From positions 1 through 9,917 of the forward strand of contig CBDVEQ010000105.1 in NCBI GenBank assembly GCA_965373045.1: a stretch of 9,917 bases of DNA. Direction: 5' to 3'. Shown piece by piece: positions 6,322 through 9,917 of this stretch. The notes beneath the pieces were generated by a model, which saw nothing but the letters and a program-made list of their open reading frames with translations, had not been told where the DNA came from and did no database searches. The translations under genes were made by a program, and so were the position numbers. This DNA is from DAOVDI01 sp965373045 (GTDB taxonomy: Bacteria > Acidobacteriota > Aminicenantia > Aminicenantales > Aminicenantaceae). Positions within the stretch are counted from its first letter, which is position 1. Each line of letters starts with the position of its first letter.

Positions 6322-6771
6322 TTATAAAGAGGCTTCAGCTTCTTTAATTCTTTTATACATAGTCAGTACATTTTGCTTGTTTTCGCGCTTATAATCAAAT
6401 CCATCCATAAGTTTGCGCGAAATGAAGATTCCTAATCCGCCCTTTTTGCCTTTCCTGATAATTTCCTCAATATCAGGCTTTTTTGATTTTCTGGGATTAA
6501 ATGGAATTCCCCAATCCCTTATTTCAAAAAAAAGCTTTTCCTGTTGCTGCCAAATCTTAAGAGAAATCTCACCCTCATCCTCAGGATAAGCATACCTGGC
6601 GATATTTGTGCATATCTCCAGAAGAGATAATTCGATCTGATAATACGCGTTATCCGAAAGATTCAATGCCTGGAGATTTTCTCTTAAAAAAGTTCTTATT
6701 TTCTCTACTTCTGCAAGGTCGCCTGTAATTTTTAATGTGTTCATCTTGATTTTGGTCTCTTTTTTTAACAC
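6322..6771 (-). CDS. RsbW/SpoIIAB-like ATP-binding anti-sigma factor or serine kinase
   Basis: This is a 149-residue single-domain GHKL ATPase. The N-box is ELSLLEICTNIARYAYP (47-63, with E52 and N56), the G1 box is RDWGIPFNP (85-93) and the G2 box is KGGLGIFISRKLMD (110-123). This pattern is typical of RsbW/SpoIIAB proteins, which bind a sigma factor or phosphorylate a STAS-domain antagonist. It lacks the dimerisation/phospho-acceptor region of a true sensor histidine kinase. Neither a sigma factor nor an STAS partner is encoded beside it. The start used is GTG at 6771, preceded by AAGG about 8 bases upstream; ATG at 6744 is an alternative that keeps the whole domain. It follows the large Ser/Thr kinase gene on the same strand by 105 bases but has its own promoter. 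Confidence 0.85.
   Translation of the reverse strand: MLKKETKIKMNTLKITGDLAEVEKIRTFLRENLQALNLSDNAYYQIELSLLEICTNIARYAYPEDEGEISLKIWQQQEKLFFEIRDWGIPFNPRKSKKPDIEEIIRKGKKGGLGIFISRKLMDGFDYKRENKQNVLTMYKRIKEAEASL
6326..6345. terminator. weak hairpin at the convergent gene junction
   Basis: AAAGAGGC (6326-6333), loop TTCA, GCTTCTTT (6338-6345) can form an 8-pair stem with one G-T pair, followed by a T-rich stretch on the plus strand. It lies inside the last codons of the RsbW-like gene, just past the stop of paralog C, and could end plus-strand transcription. The stem is AT-rich and the T run is interrupted, so the call is tentative. Confidence 0.3.
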
Positions 6772-6794
6772 CTATCCTACCTTCATCTAAGTTC

Positions 6795-6849
6795 CTAGAT
6801 AATCTATATCAAAAGGAAAAATGATGTCAAATGGGAATTACTTATCTAG
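6795..6849. repeat. 8-base inverted repeat flanking the RsbW-like gene promoter
   Basis: CTAGATAA (6795-6802) and its exact reverse complement TTATCTAG (6842-6849) bracket the predicted -10 and -35 boxes, with 39 bases between the arms. It could be a pair of operator half-sites, or chance in AT-rich DNA. Confidence 0.3.
6803..6830 (-). promoter_or_regulatory. sigma70-type promoter for the RsbW-like gene
   Basis: On the minus strand, consensus TTGACA (6825-6830) is followed after 16 bases by TATAGA (6803-6808), with TGA just before it as an extended -10. The predicted transcript starts close upstream of the GTG at 6771. Confidence 0.55.
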
Positions 6850-6866
6850 ATTCTCCTCACCCTTAA

Positions 6867-6885
6867 CAGCCAATTTTTATTGCTG
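6867..6885 (-). terminator. weak hairpin over the Ser/Thr kinase stop codon
   Basis: CAG-CAAT, loop AAAA, ATTG-CTG pairs with a single bulged base and spans the stop codon at 6877-6879. There is no T run after it on the minus strand, so it is at best an attenuator or an RNA 3'-end structure. Confidence 0.2.
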
Positions 6886-9642
6886 CGAGTACTTTTTAAC
6901 TAAACTCTGGTAGCGGGGAAGGTCCTGGATACGTTTCCAGTAGGGATTTGTTTCAATCCAGGGAATGGAGATCCAGGAGTGGATAGAAAGCAAAAATTCC
7001 AACTGATCTATTGCGGCTTCATATTCTCCGGCAAGTAAATAGATCAGTCCCAGGTCTTGGACAAAACAGATCCCGTAAAGTGGATTTTTAGAATAGGGGA
7101 GAAGATCTGTGGCTTTTTTCCCCTGCTGAATCGCTTTTTCTTTGAAGCCGAGGGCGGCATAGGCGACACCAAGGGAGCTGTGCATTCGAGGATCATTTGG
7201 CTGCTTTAACACTTCCTCTTCCAGCATGGTTTTGGCCTTTTCGTAGGCCGCACGAGCCTTCTGTGTTTCGTTCAGATAGTCATAGACAAAGGCTTCAAAC
7301 ATCGCTATTGGCCTGGCCCATGTTTTAAGCCGGATCCACTCTTGGGAAGAAGAGGAAGAAAGCCGGTCCAGAGCTGCTTGAAATTTTCCCTCTCCGACTT
7401 CCTGCCAGAACCAGACCCACAGCGTCCAGCTGTGATCCTGAGGCATTGCCTCAAGCACAGCCCGTGACTCCTTTGTCACTCCTTTTAATCCCCATAGGTT
7501 AAATATTTTGTACATATATGTCCAAGCCTCTTCCGGCCCCAGCTCTATAGCCTGGCTGCTGGCCTCTATTCCTTTGGAGTACTGTCTGGTGAGCCAGTAG
7601 AATCCGGCCAGCGTGGTGGGGGGCGAGCTATCGAGCGGGCTGAGTTCAATGGCTTTCTTTGAAACGTCGATACCTTCCTCAAACCGTCCCAGGAGTTCGA
7701 GTCTACTAGCTTTGGCGAATAAGATTTCCGTGTTGTTAGGCATAGACTTTTCGGCTTTCTCCAGTTCTTCGAGCGCTTGTTCTATATCCCTGTGAGCCCA
7801 GAGATAGTAGTAACTCAGGGCCAGATGAACTTCTGGCGAATCCGGGGACAAATCTAATGCTCTTTTTGCGGCAGCTTGGGCCATATGGAGGCGTTCTTCA
7901 GAAAGGTCAGACCGCAGATAATAAAAGCGGGCATGGGCTTTGGCGAGTTCGGCATAGGCCTGCCCGAATTCGGGATCCAAATTCACGGCCTGCTGGAAGC
8001 TTTGGATCACCTGAACCCAATTTTCTTGGGAATAATGGGGGTGTCCGGCCAGGTAGCGTCCGCGGAGAAAGGCTTGATAAGCTTCGACATTTTCTGTGGG
8101 GCGTGTAACAACGGCTTCTTGCTCGGCTTCCAGGAGTGTGATTCCGAGTTTATCCACGACTGTCTGAGCAATATCGTTCTGGATTTCGAATATATCATCG
8201 ACAACGCGGTCAAAGCTGTCCGCCCAAACGTGTGTGTCATCAGAAACCTGAATGAGCTGTGGGGATATTTTCACTCGTCCCTGACCTTCGGGTGTTTGTG
8301 CCCAGCGCACGGTCCCTTCGAGGACGAAGTCGACATCCAGTTCTTCTCCGATCTGTTGAATTGTTTTTTCTGTGCCGGCATAGAGAACAGCACTCGTACG
8401 AGAAATAACACCCAAAGCGCTGATCTTGGCCAGCCGGTTGGTGATCTCTTCTGTCATGCCGGCGGCAAAGTATTCGTCTTCGGCCGGTCCAAGATTTTCA
8501 AAGGGCAGAACAACCAGTCTGAGTTTTTCGGGAGCCGCCTCTTTTTTACCTGAGAAAATGAAGATGTATCCTAAGACAGCCACAAGAACACAGGCAGTAA
8601 AGACAATAGATGCACCAAAAACAAACCTTGTTCTTTTAGATTTTCTGTATCCGGTGATGAGTTGATCTGAGCTTCCCTCAATGCCCGATTCTCTGGCCAG
8701 CAGCCCCAGATCTTCGATGAGCCCATTGGTATTCTGATAACGTGCAGAGGGATCTTTTTTTAGGCACTTTTTGATTATGTCTTTGGCTTTTTGGGGAACC
8801 TGGGAGTGGATATCTGTTATGGGCTCAGGCTCTTCGTTGAGAATGGCATGGAGAGTGGCCTGTTCATGCCCTCCTTTGAAAGGAGATTTCCCGGTCAGTA
8901 TCTCATAGAAGACGACTCCGAAGGACCAGATGTCTGTGCGGTGATCGACCTTCTTGCCTTTTGCCTGCTCGGGGGACATGTAGGCAACTGTTCCCAAAAT
9001 TGTCGCCGGTTTGGTCAAATCATCTCCTGAATCTCTTTTGGCAATCCCAAAATCCATTACCTTGGCCTGGCCTTTGTCTGTCAGCATGATATTGGCCGAT
9101 TTGATGTCCCGGTGAACAATGTTCTTCTCGTGGGCTTCTTTGAGGCCACCGGCAACCTGGAGGGCAATGCGGATTGATTGTTCCAGTCCAAGTGCTCCTG
9201 TAGAGATTTTTTCCTTTAAACTCTGGCCTTTGATATAGGCCATAGAAATGAAGGTTTTGCCCTCTGCCTCATCGATCTCGTGGACAGTGCAGATGTTGGG
9301 ATGATCCAGGGCGGCCGCAGCCTGGGCCTCCCTTGTAAAACGTTTTATAGCGTCTTCGTCTTGAGTCAGTTCCGAAGGAAGAAATTTGATAGCAACCAGG
9401 CGTTTCAGGCGTGTGTCTTCAGCTCTGTAGACGACTCCCATCCCTCCTTGACCAAGTTTATCCAATATTTTGTATCTTCCTGCAAAGAGAGAGCTTGAGG
9501 GCAACTCTTCTCTATCGGCAGCCAGAGTCTTTGTTTGAGGTGAGGACATCTCGTCGGGAGTTTTTAGAAGTGCACTGCATTTGAGACAGTATTTCGCCTC
9601 TTCGGGATTCTCAAAATGACATTGAGAGCATTTGTTTGACAT
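6877..9642 (-). CDS. membrane Ser/Thr protein kinase with zinc ribbon, TolB-like domain and TPRs
   Basis: This is a 921-residue signalling protein. An N-terminal zinc ribbon has Cys5, Cys8, Cys19 and Cys22. A full Hanks-type kinase domain covers about 57-318: G-loop GQGGMG (64-69), K86 in VAIK, E105, HRDIKSAN (177-184), DFG (197-199) and SPE (223-225), so it should be active. A single membrane span lies at about 339-363. Next comes a TolB-like N-terminal domain of the type found beside adenylate cyclase and kinase TPR proteins (about 373-500, with VVLPFENLG, EYFAAGMTEEI and FVLEGTVRW). From about 510 to the end there are tetratricopeptide-like helical repeats. The kinase part would be cytoplasmic and the sensor part extracytoplasmic. 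This architecture is common in Acidobacteriota-type genomes. Its base composition is clearly more GC-rich than the neighbouring genes. A GAGAGGG ribosome site lies 3 bases before the ATG. Confidence 0.9.
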   Translation of the reverse strand: MSNKCSQCHFENPEEAKYCLKCSALLKTPDEMSSPQTKTLAADREELPSSSLFAGRYKILDKLGQGGMGVVYRAEDTRLKRLVAIKFLPSELTQDEDAIKRFTREAQAAAALDHPNICTVHEIDEAEGKTFISMAYIKGQSLKEKISTGALGLEQSIRIALQVAGGLKEAHEKNIVHRDIKSANIMLTDKGQAKVMDFGIAKRDSGDDLTKPATILGTVAYMSPEQAKGKKVDHRTDIWSFGVVFYEILTGKSPFKGGHEQATLHAILNEEPEPITDIHSQVPQKAKDIIKKCLKKDPSARYQNTNGLIEDLGLLARESGIEGSSDQLITGYRKSKRTRFVFGASIVFTACVLVAVLGYIFIFSGKKEAAPEKLRLVVLPFENLGPAEDEYFAAGMTEEITNRLAKISALGVISRTSAVLYAGTEKTIQQIGEELDVDFVLEGTVRWAQTPEGQGRVKISPQLIQVSDDTHVWADSFDRVVDDIFEIQNDIAQTVVDKLGITLLEAEQEAVVTRPTENVEAYQAFLRGRYLAGHPHYSQENWVQVIQSFQQAVNLDPEFGQAYAELAKAHARFYYLRSDLSEERLHMAQAAAKRALDLSPDSPEVHLALSYYYLWAHRDIEQALEELEKAEKSMPNNTEILFAKASRLELLGRFEEGIDVSKKAIELSPLDSSPPTTLAGFYWLTRQYSKGIEASSQAIELGPEEAWTYMYKIFNLWGLKGVTKESRAVLEAMPQDHSWTLWVWFWQEVGEGKFQAALDRLSSSSSQEWIRLKTWARPIAMFEAFVYDYLNETQKARAAYEKAKTMLEEEVLKQPNDPRMHSSLGVAYAALGFKEKAIQQGKKATDLLPYSKNPLYGICFVQDLGLIYLLAGEYEAAIDQLEFLLSIHSWISIPWIETNPYWKRIQDLPRYQSLVKKYSQQ

Positions 9643-9670
9643 TTTCCCTCTCTTAGCTGCTTCTTTATCA

Positions 9671-9700
9671 ATAATACATATAACAAATATATCCTGTCAA
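9671..9700 (-). promoter_or_regulatory. sigma70-type promoter for the Ser/Thr kinase gene
   Basis: On the minus strand, consensus TTGACA (9695-9700) is followed after 18 bases by TATTAT (9671-9676). Transcription would start around 9664, giving a short leader of about 20 bases that contains the ribosome site. Confidence 0.55.
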
Positions 9701-9761
9701 TAAGGAGGGGGACGTTCAGAATGGGAACTGAGTAGTTACGTTAAACCAATGACTATTATTA

Positions 9762-9917
9762 TTATGTATTTTCAATCGCATCTTTTAACGCATTAATACA
9801 TAACTGAATATTCTTTTTATTAGAAGAATAACCCATCAGTCCAACTCTCCAGACTTTGCCCGTAAGCGATCCTAATCCGGCGCCAATTTCCAAATCATAT
9901 TTATCCAATAAATATCC
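9762..9917 (-). CDS. alanine-glyoxylate/serine-pyruvate-type aminotransferase, C-terminal end (partial)
   Basis: The last 51 codons of a gene that enters from beyond the right edge, ending in TAA at 9762-9764. The peptide includes LEIGAGLGSLTGKVWRVGLM followed by GYSSNKKNIQLCINAL. This is the characteristic C-terminal segment of PLP-dependent class V aminotransferases of the alanine-glyoxylate/serine-pyruvate (PucG-like) type, which move an amino group from alanine or serine to glyoxylate or a related acceptor. The PLP-binding Lys is upstream, outside the window, so activity cannot be judged. It lies on the same strand as the Ser/Thr kinase, 119 bases ahead of it. That kinase has its own promoter, so the two need not be cotranscribed. 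Confidence 0.85.
   Translation of the reverse strand, partial: GYLLDKYDLEIGAGLGSLTGKVWRVGLMGYSSNKKNIQLCINALKDAIENT

Noticed and set aside
7876..8553. Long plus-strand open frame of 225 codons opposite the Ser/Thr kinase gene
   Set aside because: It lies wholly antisense to a well-supported coding region (TolB-like and TPR parts), its translation shows no recognisable domain, and overlapping frames on the same strand are equally open, as expected for shadow frames in GC-richer DNA.
9706..9745. Possible hairpin terminator after the aminotransferase gene
   Set aside because: Only four to five imperfect pairs can form around the CTCAG/CTGAA sequences and there is no T run.

Overview
The window looks like a chromosomal piece of an uncultured-type diderm bacterium, probably of the Acidobacteriota/Candidatus Aminicenantota kind. 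That is an inference from gene content: a zinc-ribbon Ser/Thr kinase fused to a TolB-like domain and TPRs, an NTT-type nucleotide carrier, and several exported proteins. No rRNA or marker gene is present to confirm it. Most of the window is AT-rich. The large kinase gene at 6877-9642 is visibly more GC-rich. No tRNA, rRNA, CRISPR array, insertion sequence or phage gene was seen.

Layout. 1-211 is non-coding apart from a possible promoter. 212-3571 (+) is a likely operon: an exported PPP-family (Shewanella-like) phosphatase, an overlapping exported kinase-fold protein (paralog A) with a ruined catalytic loop, and an NTT/Npt-type multi-membrane-span carrier. 3580-4413 (-) is a lipoprotein of the SdiA-regulated (YjiK-like) beta-propeller type. 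4414-4605 holds two divergent sigma70-type promoters. 4606-6321 (+) is a tandem pair of exported kinase-fold proteins (paralogs B and C), with the catalytic-loop DR and the metal-binding Asp present. 6322-6771 (-) is an RsbW-like ATP-binding protein, convergent with paralog C and with no gap between the stops. 6877-9642 (-) is the membrane Ser/Thr kinase with a TolB-like domain and TPRs. 9762-9917 (-) is the C-terminal end of an alanine-glyoxylate-type class V aminotransferase that runs off the window.

How the genes may work together. The most interesting content is 212-6321. Three paralogs carry N-terminal export signals and motifs recalling the atypical kinase fold shared by HipA, PI3/PI4 kinases, CotH and Fam20C: a Lys in the N-lobe, a Glu in the next helix, a hinge-like G-S-x-Q block, an N-x-D-R catalytic loop and an I-D-H-S metal-site motif. 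One of them is translationally coupled to an exported phosphatase, and an ATP/ADP-carrier-type protein lies in the same operon. A reasonable hypothesis is a cell-envelope phosphorylation/dephosphorylation module, with a carrier that could supply nucleotide outside the cytoplasm. The motifs and gene order are seen directly; the function is inferred. The minus-strand pair (RsbW-like protein and Ser/Thr kinase) looks like separate cytoplasmic/membrane signalling, each gene with its own good promoter.
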